From Eucalyptus grandis (taxonomy: Eukaryota > Streptophyta > Magnoliopsida > Myrtales > Myrtaceae): a DNA stretch of 64,000 nucleotides. The translations under genes were made by a program, and so were the position numbers. Below are positions 36,270 through 49,402 of the stretch, piece by piece. Below the pieces are notes generated by a model that searched no databases, was not told the origin of the DNA, and saw nothing but the letters and a program-made list of their open reading frames with translations. The stretch lies in assembly GCF_016545825.1 (NCBI RefSeq), contig NC_052612.1:3472001-3536000 (forward strand), read 5' to 3'. Positions within the stretch are counted from its first letter, which is position 1. Every line of letters starts with the position of its first letter.

Positions 36270-38325
36270 GCAACCCTCTGGAGGTGAACTCAAAGGAGCT
36301 TGACAGATTGCCAAGTGGGCCCGACTAACCCTTTTGTGAGGCGGTACTTCTGCCTAGCGCGGCTTCCGATCTCAATATGCTTTTCTCAAGTTAATTATGA
36401 CATTTTGTTCTTCTTTAGGAGCTGCCACTGACTTATAATAAGTCATTTAGAAGCCAAGCAAAATGCAAGAGTTTGTTTTACTTTTGCAAATCAGAGATCA
36501 GATACAGATACTTGATTACACTAGATATTGTGTAACGCCCAAGATTAGTACCTTCTCCCTTTTAATGGGGAAAACGTTTCATGTGATCCTTTTCTTCATT
36601 TTTATATTTTTCTAAAACACGTAAACCTAAGTTATCGTGCAAGGGGAGCTCATATGAAAAAAATTAAACAAAGCGATCAGGAAATCATGACAATATAATC
36701 ACAGACAATACGATAAGTAGAACTTGAGCCGTATCGGGTAAACTTATAACAATGCCTTGCTATTTAGCCCCAAATAGAACTCCTGGAAGCAATATATAAA
36801 ATTAAATATGCAATCAACCTAGTTTAAGGAATGTAAGCTAGATGATAACGTTGCCGCATTAAACAAAATGTAATTCTACCAAGCAGAAAATAACCAGGCC
36901 TAAAAACGCCGTTTCTTATCAAATGCCTATCCAATTTTTTATCCTTTATTTATTTATTTATTTTGCTTTTTCATTTTTATCCATGATAAACATGATTAAA
37001 GCTCTAGCTATACTAAGTGCATGTTAAACTATAATAAAGTAGATACAAGGCTAGAAATTGAACTACGATATGATGGAAAGATGTGGTTATGACATATAGA
37101 CAATGTGATCATGTGAAGGGACATCCCGAGATAGGTCGAGACCCTTACCGAGGCCAAATAGAAGCTTTAAGCTCGTTTCCAGCCCTTAGGCGGTATAGAC
37201 AGCAAGTTTAGCCATCCATTCACCCGCTAGATGGCGCCGAACAAACACAGAAACATCCCGACATATCTACAGGCCTTTGGGGCTGACAGAGACCAACCCA
37301 AAACACATCAAACGAACGCTCAAGAGCCATAAACATGCCATACTATCCACGGTTCAGCAAGCGGAAGTCTGAACCGAGAAGCCCCTAGAACGAAGCAAAC
37401 TCAAAAAATTAGAGAACAACCAAACAAAATTCTAAAAAAGAAAAAGAAAAAAAAAGTGTCACTGCTATGAGGAAGGGAGAGGTGTTTGGAGCAGTTTTGA
37501 TACAAGCCTACTTCAACCAAGACACACACTTGACGTCAAGGATGGAATTATACAAACTCAAACGCCATAGCCGAGCTAATGGAACAAACGACCGAGGTAA
37601 TGAGCTTGTGCCACCCATGAGAGCCAGGCAAGTTTCCGTACCTCTGCCTTCAACTACGGCCACGAGAGCGAGGCAAACTCGATCCCTAATTCTTATAGAA
37701 TGCACGAGAGTTCTATGGAAGGGGAAACTGAGGTATCCATAATCTACAATGCCTCTAGTAGGTTCTAAGTACAGAAGAAATAGAGCCAGAAAAATGGAGG
37801 CAAGATAATGTAAAGTCGCTGTTTTTCTAGTGGTGCAAATTCGATCCCTGATTTTTATTAAAATTCATGAATAGCGTATGGGAACGGAAATTTAGGTATT
37901 TACAAAGCACAATATATCTAGTTTCAAAATGCAGAAGAAATGCGGCAAGAGAAATGAGTGCAAAATTATGTAAAATCATTGTTTGTGTTTAAGGGTCGAA
38001 TTTTGCCGTTATCAGTGAATCCGATCCCTAATTTTTGGAAAATTCAATAAGGTTCTATGAGCGAAAATTTAGGTTTCATCAGTAGGGTATCCCTCCATAT
38101 CAGAAAAATAAAATCCTCTTAAATCAACTTAAAATTGAGAACATAATTGGCCAAATTTATGTTTATCTATGAGTTACGTTCAAAGGAGGTAACTGCGCTA
38201 GTTGTCTATACTCATCTCGTTTGAGTATATAAAACTTAACGAATTAAATGGTTATATAGAGATTGCTCTCTTTGATATGTCTAATGATTTTACTTTAATT
38301 CAGTATAGATCAACATAGTCAAAGA
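36270..38325. mobile_element. LTR-retroelement-like insertion in unit B
   Basis: This segment is absent from unit A at the matching point (about 30110-30130). It contains tgtaacgcccaag at 36531, a typical plant LTR terminus, and a 160-178 bp tandem repeat (37678-38100) anchored on cgatccctaattttt and ttctatg. It has no gag or pol. Exact ends and a duplication were not resolved. Confidence 0.5.
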
Positions 38326-38985
38326 TTTCGATAGTTTTGTAGAATGTCAAATAAACATTCAAATTGAGAGCTAACGAAATCATGTAATACCCAACAAATT
38401 GGCTAAATAGGTACACATTTGGTGAAGATACAACGGAATCATATTGGATCTCAGTGTTTCTCACTTGGTATAATCTTAGGACTGTGCTTACCATTAGAGG
38501 TGAAGTCTTATACAATGCTATATAATCAATACAGATGCAGACGCATGTTTGCATGCGTTCGTCATAGTATATGGAGCCCAGAAACCGGAAATCCATGCTA
38601 TTTGACAAAGCCATATTATTTGCTAAAGAATGGACTAGTATAGTTTAATTAGATTAGTCATAAATTATTGTAAAGGATTAATTCCTTGTTTACAGAATTA
38701 TATAAAAGACGAATTTGATTAAAATCACAAGAGCACAAATATCAATTTGACCAAAATTAAAATTTAAGGATTATTGAACATTGATTAAGAGTTCAAGGAC
38801 TAAATTCGGGTAGCATCTCTTCTTTTATTAATGCTAGAAATATATGAAATCAAGTTGTAAAAGAGGTTGCATATCTGTATTGAATATTTAAAAATGATTC
38901 ACTCGTTGAAGTAGCTAATTATTTTTTTTTCTTTTGGTAAAGAGTAGCTAATTAAATTTTGTTGCATCATTTTTGCTAGAAATCA

Positions 38986-39743
38986 GTGTTCCAAACGGCG
39001 TCTGAGTCTATTCTTTTTTTGTTCTTTTGTTTCTCAAAACAAAAAAAGAATAGAAATCAGTTTGGTAAATTTTTTGTTCTCGGGAACAAAAATCTTTTTT
39101 TTCCCAAGAATAGATTTGTAATAGAATCAAAAAGAAAAAAAAAAGTAATTTCTTGTTCCCGGGAACAATTTTAAGAATCAAGCCAACTTTTTTTTTTTTT
39201 TTTTCTCTTTGTCCTCCTAGCCAATTATCGGCCATCGCTTGCAGCAGCGGCGTTTGATGACTGGCTGGGTGAGGTCCGACGAACTCGCCAGCCTTGCCAG
39301 GCCAAGGCAAGGTCCAACAAGCCTCGCACTCGCCTAGCCACCTACAAGGCTTGACCTTGTGTCGCTTGAGCGAGGTCGGCCTCGCCGATGGATGGGCGAG
39401 GCTCTCCTCGCTAGATCTGGCGAGGCCAACCTTGCTTGGCCACCGACGAGACTTGGCCTCACCCAGATCTAGCGAGGCCGAGGCTTGCAATGCGGGTCGC
39501 TGGCCACAAAGACGGAAAAAGATAAAAGATACAAGATAAAAGATCAAAATAAGAAAAATATATAATAAAAGTATAAAAAATTTGAGAGTTCCATCAAACG
39601 CATTTCTATCCCAAGAATAGAAATTTTAAATAGTTACCAAACGTCTTCAAATCTTAGAAACTCGTTTAGGGAACAGAATTAAGAAAAACTATTTTTGATA
39701 AAAAATTGTTTCCGGATATAGAATGGTTACCAAATGCGCCTTT
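38986..39743. mobile_element. Harbinger-like MITE, family member 2
   Basis: It has the same arms as the element at 27279-27899 (ttctcgggaacaa, ttggtaaatttt, ttaccaaatgcgcc). It sits at a point where unit A is uninterrupted (aaatcattgtataat). Its core (39220-39500) is GC-rich with gcgaggcc / ggcctcgc inverted repeats. The left end is less clear than in the other two members. Confidence 0.65.
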
Positions 39744-39850
39744 ATTACCCCTATTATACAAATACCATTCACATACCCGATCATACATTGAAAACACCAA
39801 ATTGCCCCTTCTTGCAAATTCATTTTAGCAATTTGCTTAGGGTTGGCTGG

Positions 39851-40242
39851 TTTTTATCATTTTTAGTTGGTTTTTGAGTATCTTGAGCGGTCGACATTAT
39901 ACTTGTGTATTGTCCTAGATAACTAATAAAAAGTTTATAATCTATATTGATAAGTTTCTATTAATCAGTGGCATGTATGGAATGATTTTTACTTTTTTGC
40001 TTAATTTAAATTTTACAGTTCATGCACTTTTAACTTCTTCTTTTTTTAAATCCAAGAGTTTCTAAATTTTCATAGTACTCAAATGTTGGCTCAAAAACTC
40101 ACATTTTATTTTATTTTTCATAATTTCCCAAAATTTTATTGATATTTTAAGTTTTGACTGGAAAAGTAAAGAGTGTTTTTGAGCTTTATTTAAATCCAAA
40201 CAAACGTGCACATTTTTAAAACTAAGTCGGTAAATGTTCAAG

Positions 40243-40285
<43 letters not shown>

Positions 40286-40966
40286 CAGTTTACCTTTTTG
40301 TGACATGCTCATAAGTTCACGTGAGGACAGTAAGGATAATACATTGGTGATTTCAATTTATACTAATGAGTTATGGATCAACGTGTATATTTAGTATACA
40401 AGGTCCATAGATACTTATGTCACACTGATAATTGCACATATAAGAATTAATAGGTACCATTCAAATAACTTTATTAACTATCCAAAAGTATGGTAAATTC
40501 CATTAATATGATGATTATCTTTGCAAGTGTATATTTAGATTGCTGGTAAGTTCTTCATCAATGCCAACTATTATTAATACCTTATGGTAATTTATTCCTT
40601 TCAAATTTTTAGCTTGTGTTTTTCACCATTAAAGTTGACTTAATAGAGGGTGATTCATTAAAATCTAATGGAGATTACGCACGATCGGAAGAAAATCTCG
40701 TCTGGCCCGGGACAACGCTTTTGATGATGCGGCTCCAATCCAAATCCAATTGTCCTGATCGCATTGGGTTTACGGACCCGGGTCAAGGCGAAAATTCTGC
40801 TAATACTAGTTGTACTCATGATACGGTTGCAAAAGATAAAGCCTTGTGGTTGATGGAGTAAAGCAATAAAATAAAGAAGCATCTAAAAGTCGATCGTAAG
40901 TAATGTATATATATTATCCAGCTGACTGATGTACAGGTCACCGCAAAGACTTATAGTACAAAAATG
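39851..40966. other. Intergenic, nothing recognised
   Basis: AT-rich apart from a more balanced patch at 40610-40860 with an 81-codon plus-strand frame of unknown identity. Not called as a gene. Confidence 0.4.
40246..40283. repeat. (AT)n microsatellite
   Basis: About 19 AT dinucleotides. Confidence 0.95.
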
Positions 40967-42020
40967 TCACAATAAACCTGAGCATGGGGCTGAGAATGGT
41001 CTCGATGCATTCTTAGCTGCAATTACTTTGTTGACCAACATTTTCCACTTGAGTCATCTTTCTTGCTTTGGTGCCGAATCTTCACTCTAAGTTGCCTGGC
41101 AAAAGCAAAAAAGACACAATGTAGAGCCATCAATTTCACAACTACAAATCAGTTCGAAGAAGGTGCTGCTCTTCAACTCTACACCCAATAAGATGACTCA
41201 GCCCGGACATGCATCTCGCATAATTACTTACTTTTAAATTATTGAAGAATCATTAGGGAGGAAAAGCATCCTTGCCTTCAAAATTTTGACTTATGAACCA
41301 GTTTCTTTGAATCGGGGTTGGACTTTTTCCGTGCAAGACACTTGAAACGCGGACTTATGAGTCAGCAATGCAATTCTCACTTGACCATCTGAAGCGATAC
41401 CCAATACTTTTTAGGACCTAATTAATTACATGTATGAAACCACAAAGCCGGCGGCCCAGTGGCAAGGGAATTGAGTGCGGTGGGAAAGATTTAGCTTTAA
41501 GTGTGGCAATCGACTCACACTTCTACAAAGAGGCAAAGTAAAGGTCGAAGAGAGAGGAGTTAGAATAGGACATGCCAAAAAAAAAAAAAATTTACATGAA
41601 TGAAAAACGACCACACAGCACGGGCAGTCACATTTAGACACGTCCTGCATCCAAGTCTTCTCCAGGTTAAAATTGAGTTGACAAGCATAGAAGTACATTG
41701 ACTTACTTAAATAGAGGAACCTTGCAATCATCAGGCTCGATCCACATCCGAGAGTGCAGTTCAAGAAGCTGCCACATGCGTTTGCAATGAAAACATCCTC
41801 CAGGAACGCGGACCTTGCAGCCGGCAAAATGACGTACTAAGGTCTCAAGTCCTTTACAAGCAGGGAATCCACAGAGAGGCTGCGATGCTCTAAGGAGTTT
41901 GTCGCGTGGTCCAATCGTCCAGCAACCATCTCTGCACATGCGAAGGAGGGTTTCAATGGCCTCGTAAAGTTGCAAGTATACCTGTCTCTCTTCCATCTTC
42001 CTCAGCCTCTCTTGTTTTCT
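40967..42020 (-). pseudogene. BTB-TAZ (BT) protein gene fragment: TAZ zinc finger and tail
   Basis: BT proteins are plant CUL3-type adaptors with an N-terminal BTB and a C-terminal TAZ domain. Only the C-terminal part is here. The first exon (42020-41707) reads [20 protein letters not shown], then a TAZ domain with [43 protein letters not shown]. It ends VPLFK at a GT donor. The last exon (41095 down) reads QLRVKIRHQSKKDD. One missing base there puts the family-like KMLVNKVIAAKNASRPFS out of frame. Expected zinc ligands are replaced: His by Arg in LLRMC, Cys by Trp after HSRM, Cys by Phe in VPLF. No BTB domain is visible upstream. I regard it as a decayed fragment. Confidence 0.85.
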
Positions 42021-43268
42021 CTGCAACAACGGTAGTCGTAAGACCGCAATGCAAACAATTCCTCGACAGTTGAGTTATCAAGAAAGTAACATATCTACCA
42101 GTATGAGAATGATTTACAGTTACTTTCGTAAGGGAGGAGTAGTGACCGATCTTCCAGGAATCAATCTGGTTGTCATCTTGATAAAAGTGAAATCACCATC
42201 TTGCTCAATAGCAACCAGAGGAACTTGATGTGAAGAAAATTTAACCAAAAAGCGAAGAACGTAGACATTTGGGGATTCTTTGCTATGAAGGGATTTGGAA
42301 GAGGCTAAGAGCAAAATGTTGATGCTACTGCAAAAAGAAGATCATCAGATAGAACTAAAGCATCTCTTAATTCTAGGGCATCTGAAGAAGGAAACACAAG
42401 CATAAAATTTAGAACAATCTCGAGAAAAATTTTTGTTTCGGGTTTTATGGGAGAGGCTAAATCTAGGAGGAAAAGGATAACCAAGAAAACATCAGTGGTA
42501 AAACCCTCACATGGATCTAGAACTGATAAGACCTGCCCCATCTATGTGGGAAGTCTTACTACTAACAGTAGAAGCAGCAACAGCAGCTAGAGATGTGTAA
42601 CGGACCATGGTCCATGACTATCAATCTCCGGAACATGACTGTCAACCACCACCGTTGTCACCGGTTGCCACGGTCGACCACCATCCATTACCAGACTCTT
42701 CCTTTCTCAGTATAACGAAAATGATCAGAACATGAGCAAATGGGATGCAAGGCAGAAGGCTATCGCGAGAACTCATCTCCGATCATTGTCGAAAGCTATA
42801 TTGACTCCATTTCGTTTCTTTTATCACCGAGTCACCATCTCAGCAAGCACAGCAACAACGGAGCAACATAAAAACAAAAGGTGCAAATTCGATCATAAAT
42901 AACATGGAAATCAAACTGCCATTGCGCTCAGTGATTGATGAAGAATTCCTTTCATGCAGAGCATGTCCACATACATTCAAAGTGATCCAGAATCAGTGAC
43001 AAATGGTGAGCGTCTCGGATGACCATCCTATATGCGATACTAGAGCAACGTTTCGATTTGACAATACCAAAGCATGAATGATTTAAACCAATTCATCAAG
43101 AGAGAGAGAAAAAAAAGCCTGAGACTAATCTGTTTTCACATAACACCGCCATGACATTAATCTCTGCTCTTAATCCTAGATTCGATCAACCGAGACGAAA
43201 GGTTTTGAATCTTATGTATCCAAAGAGGAATCTTGACCATGACCGAAGCTTACAGTAATAAGAAGGAA
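42021..43268. other. Region upstream of BT fragment; no BTB domain found
   Basis: This is where the BTB half of the gene should lie on the minus strand. Frames at 42120-42314 and 42305-42541 do not resemble BTB. It may be intron, replaced sequence or unrelated spacer. Confidence 0.4.
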
Positions 43269-43548
43269 GTCATCGGTTCCTGGATCGATAAGACCGCCAC
43301 TCACAACTTGCTTTATATGAGGTGAGAGAGAGTTTGTGGAAGAATGAAGACTAGAGGAGGGACCTTAGCGCTATTTATAGAGTTTTGGACGGGCCCTCTC
43401 ATCATGGGCCGGGCCCAACTCGGCCCATACAATGCCAAGCCCATATTCGACCATTAAGAAAACCTTATGCCTTACCTTATTAGATCAACCCTGTAAAACG
43501 GTAATTACAATCTCAATTAATATAACCCACATAAGGAAAACTCTTACA
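43269..43548 (-). repeat. 3' LTR of copia element (partial)
   Basis: It matches 49571-49853 (cactcacaacttgc, gagagagtttgtggaagaatg, agttttggacgggccctctc, ggaaaactcttaca). The part of the LTR left of about 43269, expected down to about 43100, does not match the other LTR, so this LTR is truncated or recombined. Confidence 0.78.
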
Positions 43549-43559
43549 TTCTCCCACTT
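43549..43559 (-). other. Polypurine tract of copia element
   Basis: AAGTGGGAGAA on the minus strand lies directly before the 3' LTR start TGTAAGAG. Confidence 0.8.
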
Positions 43560-46159
43560 GAGCTATATTAATTGAGATTGTACTTTATGTGCGCATCTTT
43601 ATGTTGGTCTAGTGGCAATTCTTAATAACCAATCCTATCTCATAAAGTCTCCAACACCGAATCATAGCGGTAACTGCATGTATTCATACAGAGCCTTCCA
43701 TGATTACGAATGCTTTCAACTTTATTGATATTGATTCAATATGGTTGTGTGGCAAACGGATAACACCTCATAAAGAGTAATACCTTATGTGTTATCTCCC
43801 TTGTCGGTCACTATTCTCTTACCTTAAGTGTCACAGAAAACTGGATGTGCTACTAGAGAATATTCTTATGGTTCTAATGAACCCACATATATCTTATCTT
43901 TGTGGTTAACATTTTTTTATGTGTAATCAAGACATATGTTCAAGGCTGATAACCAAATGCCCCAACCTTTACTCAAGGCTTACACAATACCTTGAGATTT
44001 TCATTACATATAATCAATTCGATATGGTGACCACACATTCATGAACACTTTATTGAATGTGCAACATATATAAGTTTTATTAGAGCAAAAGCAAAACAGT
44101 TCCCACTAAACAACAGCATCTAATGATGCTCCTTAGCCTATGTTCATGACATGTCGTTCAAGTATATAAGGGCGAAAATCTTTAATTAGTGGGTCTACAA
44201 CCACATCATTTGTGGAAATATGCTCTATTGTAGTGTCGCCATTCAGTATCGTTTCGTTATGATCAAAAACCTAACCGTCATATATCTAGACCCCTCGAGA
44301 TCCTTACTATTGTTGACAAACAACACTGAAGAGTTATTGTCTCAATACAACCGTATGGGTCTATTCATAATATCAAATATGATCAACTCTTTAATGAGGT
44401 TCCAAAGTCAAATATCCTGAGTAACAGCTAAAAAGCATGCTATATACTCTATTTATATGGTAAAGGATAACATAGATTTCTGTTTATTGCTTTTTCATAA
44501 CACTATACTTTCTACTAATACAAAAATATATTATGTTATCAACTTATTGTTATCCTTATAGCTAGCAAAATCTGCATTCGAATACCCTACTAGCTCTAGA
44601 TCCTGAACATATTTGCCAGTATATAGTTTTCTTATCATTTTCGGTGTCTCAAAACCTCATTAGTAGCAATCCAGTGATTATGTCTTAGACTTGATTGATA
44701 TTTGCATAAAATTTTTGCTGCAAAAGTTACATCGTCTAGTGCATACTTAAGCATGTATGACACTTGTAAATGCACTAGCATAAAGTGTATCCTTTATCTG
44801 GATTTTCCTAAAATTTGAACAAGGACAATGCCAAATATTCAATCTATCAGCCCTAGGAACAACAGCAACTCCTGGCTTATTGAATATTTTCAAAATACAA
44901 TCAGCATGTGCAATCTAAGATAAATCTAACGTGTGCCAAGAACAATCTTTACATATCTCAATACCAAGGACAAAAGGTACTTGACCAGGGTTTTTCAAGT
45001 CAAAATTCCTCAGCAATATTTATATTATCATATGCAGTAATCCAATATTTGTATCACGAGCAAGTTATCACTTACATGAAATATGAGAAAACTAAATTTT
45101 CTCCCACTGACCTTGTAGTATATACACTGATGTACTCCATTCTCAGCAAAACTGAATGAAGTGATCACACTATAAAACTTCAAGCATCGTCTGATCTACA
45201 GACTCTCTTAAGGCCATAAATAAGGATTTTCAGTTTACACACAAGCTTACCTTAATCATCCGCCGCAAAACCTTTGGGTTATACCACATAAACTTCTTTA
45301 TCAAAGTATTCATTGAGAAACACAATTAGAATCATCTATCTAATATAACTCCATATAAAAATGAGCCAGTAATACCATATTCACTCTAAAATAGTCTTTA
45401 GAAAATACTAAACTTCACTCTGAGTGAAACCTTATATCAGTAATTTGAGTTTAAACTTCTCGATGTTTCCCTTGAAATTTCTCTTAGTCTCATACACCCA
45501 TTTGTAGCAGATGAGCTTGTGACCCTCAATCAATTAAATAGGCTCTCAAACACTATCACATTTTATAAATTGCATCTTGTATTTTCATTATGTCTAACCA
45601 CAGATCAAACTAAGAACAAGAACCAGCATTTACATATACAAGTCATTAGATCAACCACGTAGCAGATATCGTAGTCATGCTCTTACAGATAGACCATATA
45701 GCATGGTGGTATAACTGAACATTTTTCTGTAACAGATCTCTTAAGTGGAGCTACTATAATTTTATCTTGCACTTGAGAGGCTTGAGAAACTTCATCAGGA
45801 ATTGTATCAATAATAATATCCTGAACCTCACAAACTTACTATGTGGTATAAAAGACTCCACAATTGTCTGTATAGGGAAAGACAAAGATATAATGGTCCC
45901 CACCATACCATTACCTTAATAGTCTGAGGGCAACTATCCTCTGCATTTTCGTCAAACTCTAGAGACTTCGCTATCTGTGATTCCATAACTCTTGCGCCTC
46001 TATTGGGATAATAAAACCTGATATCCCTTCAAATGATCTAGGTATGATACCGAGTGGTTCTAGATTCCAACTTACTCAATGTTGGATTATATAACCAAAC
46101 TTCTGCAGGACGCTCCAAACCTTAAGAGGATTTGAGTCAAGTTTACGTCTAATCTACAA

Positions 46160-46345
46160 CTCAAAAGGAAGCCAATGGAACATTTTTGGTAGTAATATAG
46201 TTTAATGCATATTGGGTTGTTTCGCCCCATAGAAAACCTGATAAATTAGTCCTAGTAATCATACTCACTGTCATGTTCATCATGGTGGAATTACGCCTTT
46301 CGGCCACACTAATTTGTTTCAAGATTTTCGGATATAGTAAACTAA
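46160..46345 (-). pseudogene. Copia integrase remnant
   Basis: The minus strand reads VAERRNSTMMNMTVSMITRT and then SGFLWGETTQYALNYI, the C-terminal integrase core of copia polyproteins. Flanking frames have many stops. The RNase H end of the polyprotein is suggested near 44150-44340 (SRYMTVRFLIITKRY-like). Confidence 0.75.
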
Positions 46346-48559
46346 GTTACCATCCCAAAATCTTTCTAAGTATTTGACAAATAACCCTTTAAACTATCCA
46401 ACATTAACATATTTGTCAAAATACTCACCGCTGCAGTCATATCTACAATCTTTAAGACTCATTTCAAATGTTCCTTGACCTTAATACAAATGAATTTGAA
46501 TAAATCCAAAGATTCAAACTTTTCTTTAATCAAGTATAGTCGTCAATAACTGTGTTAAAATGAAAATTTCTATACAACGTTACTATATATGGTCACTAAC
46601 ATCAGTATGAATGACCTTTAATAGTTTAAAACTTTATACTGCAGTTTTCTTCTTTATCTTAATCATCTTGCTTCTACAATAGTTTACTCAAGTCTTTAAG
46701 TAACATTTAAGAGTAGACAAAATATCAACATAATCAGTCTTTCTACTCTTTCTCTAGACATATAATCAAGACATTCATGCTACAATGCATAAGATTGTTC
46801 TTTAGGTAAATCTCTATTGGAAACAACATTTTCAAGTGTAAAACGATGTACATATCCTTGGGAGGTGAACACAATTTGTACAATTCATTTGACCTATTGT
46901 AGCATCCAACTTCATTTGACTTATAAAACATTGAAACAACATTATTCTTTATCTCCAAAGAATAGCCGTACACTTTTAGACATGATACGGAAACTAGGTT
47001 CCGTCTAAAGGAAGGTACATAAAAGTGTTTTCCAACATCAAATGCTATCCAAGTTCCATAGTCAAAACAACATCTCCACTAAAACGACGTTAAATGTTGT
47101 TTCCTGTGATGAGTTATGATTCATTCTGATTTGGTTTCCTTAGATTTATTAATCCTTTTATGGTAAACAACATAATTTGTTGCATCGCTATGTAGCCACC
47201 AAGAACTAGATGAGGCTTTTGATAGGAATTGAATTTATAAATGAATGCCAATGAATCATTAACTCTAGACTCACGCTCGAACAATCAAGCTTTATATCAT
47301 TATAATATCTTAAGATCATATTGTGTTATCTTAAGATCAAATTGTCAGAACGACATAATTTCTTTCAAAATGTGTTATCTTAAGATCAGATTGTCAGAAT
47401 AACCGGCAGTTTTATGAATACCCTTATGAGTATGATTCTGGACTTTAAATCTACCATCCTTATGACATAATCTTTAACCTCATCAGAACCATCACACTTT
47501 ATGTTGAAGAGTCCTTGCATTTATACCAATCTCGGTACTAGACAAGACACAATTTCAAGTCACTAGGGCTTCTATCATCCTTTTAGCAGTGCAGTCAGCT
47601 AGTAAACCATTTTCAAGTGTTCCCAAATTGAATGCCTCATAGATGATGAACAAATTCAATTGCCATTTCCTAAGTAGCAAAGAATACTTTTCTAATTCCA
47701 TATCACTAATAGTGAGATTGTTAACTTATTCAAAGTAAGTGTAATATCAACATCTACCAGCAGTCATCCTTAACAGAAAATCCTCTTCACTACTCAAAAT
47801 TTGACCAATAGGAACCTCAATCACAATGGAGTTGCCATTACAAATAATGTAACTTAATAACAAGCAACATATGTAATTGGTACCATGTGAGTACTGTGTA
47901 ACTTGAAAACCTTATAAGTACACACGCATCATCATATAAACACATTTCGGCAGAATACATGACATGCAATTGCATACTCTTCACATGACAGCGGTCATGA
48001 GAATATATTCTAACATTTCGCAAATTCATCACCGTTGGGTGTTTGAACCACTAGGGTCAGTCACTCCTTAACCATATGTTATACATGCATCCCTTCATGA
48101 ACTAACACACAATTACCTCCTTTGGGAGTATAAACATGCATCAAAACAGGAGACATCCCATTACGATATGAGACCGATGTTTCTCAAATCTAATCAAGTG
48201 TGCCACTTTGGTAGTCACAACCCAACTGAATCATCGAAATTCTCTCATATCAGGGATATAAATTTATGACTCACATTCACCTTTCACATGTGATTTTAAA
48301 CTTGATGACAGGGGCAATTCATCACTAAAATCACACATCATGCCAATCACATTAATCCATTTGTTAATACATAGTGAACCTTATACATGTTATCAATGAA
48401 TCAATGCTCTACACATTCCTTGTGTGATAATATACATGTGAGCTCACAATGTATTTCTAAAACCAAAGAGAAATACATGAAAAATACGCAAAAAATACCC
48501 TCAAAATCACGTACCTTAGGGTTTCACATGCATTTTCACATTCATAAAATCATCAAAAA

Positions 48560-49387
48560 TATAAAATAAACACATAATAGTGTAGAGAACATCCATACGA
48601 GCACAACGGTTCAAGCCACGCGCCGATACAACGTCTCACGCGCCACTAGAAAGTGACGCGCGTGAGGTCCACGCGCTTGCCCTCCTTATACGAACTAAAC
48701 CGGTCCAACCGGTCAATGGATCGAATCGGTCAGTGGCCCGACCAGACAAGGGTTCAACCAATCAACGGTCAACTTGGGTCGTGTCAACCCGGTCAACTCG
48801 GGTCGAGTCGACCCAGTCAACACCAGGTCGGGTCGTGGTGAAGTCATTGGTGATGTCACATGACACGTGGTGGTCGCACGTAAGGCAGCTTACGCGACGT
48901 CATCATCGGACACCTGTCCGTGGCGGTGGCAAAGTCGACGGGATGACGTCACGGATGACACCATCACCGCTAAGGCAATCCACACATCGGCGCACATGAG
49001 CGCACGTGCGAGCGCATGTGATGGCGTGGCAGCGCGTGGCACCACCTCCGAGCTCCGTCTCGACACGTGGAGGCGCGTGCGGCCGTTTCTAGCCTCGTCT
49101 CAACGCGTACGAGCCATCAAAATGCTTGTATTGGTTCGTAGAATCTATATATGTGATCAAAATTCACTTTCACTGGACCAAAATTCACAAAAACAAGTGA
49201 AACGTTCCAAGGGTAGGTAAAATCCAAAATTCTCATCGCCGACACATTTGGCCTCCGCCAGAGGCATGCCACCCATCGAAATGCTCGGCTCAACAAGACG
49301 AATCCAAATATGTTTTCAAAATCAAGTTTCAAAGGGCAAAATTTTTGAAAACGGGCCAAAAGCAACAATTTAGGTTCTAGGCTAGGA
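48560..49387 (-). other. Copia leader region
   Basis: Non-coding sequence between primer site and gag. It is GC-rich with repeated ggtcaac, cgcgcc and cacgtgg motifs. Frames at 48733-49220 are compositional and are not called. Confidence 0.5.
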
Positions 49388-49400
49388 GGCTCTGATACCA
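49388..49400 (-). other. Primer binding site, initiator tRNA-Met type
   Basis: TGGTATCAGAGCC on the minus strand, two bases inside the 5' LTR. This is the usual copia primer site and fixes element orientation. Confidence 0.9.
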
Positions 49401-49402
49401 AA

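Larger units (their letters stand above)
33870..39850. repeat. Segmental duplication unit B, enlarged by insertions
   Basis: This block is collinear with unit A (28480-30880) but about 3.6 kb longer. The extra length is a hAT element (34997-35588) with neighbouring sequence, an LTR-related piece (about 36270-38325) and a MITE (about 38986-39743). No gene is recognised in the shared portion. Confidence 0.65.

Noticed and set aside
39008..39547. 179-codon minus-strand frame
   Set aside because: Falls entirely within a MITE with gcgaggcc repeats; no homology recognised.
42120..42541. Possible BTB domain of the BT gene on the minus strand
   Set aside because: The translated sequence lacks BTB motifs; left as unassigned.
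48653..49220. Plus-strand frames in GC-rich sequence
   Set aside because: They lie in the leader of a minus-strand copia element and consist of ggtcaac-type repeats.
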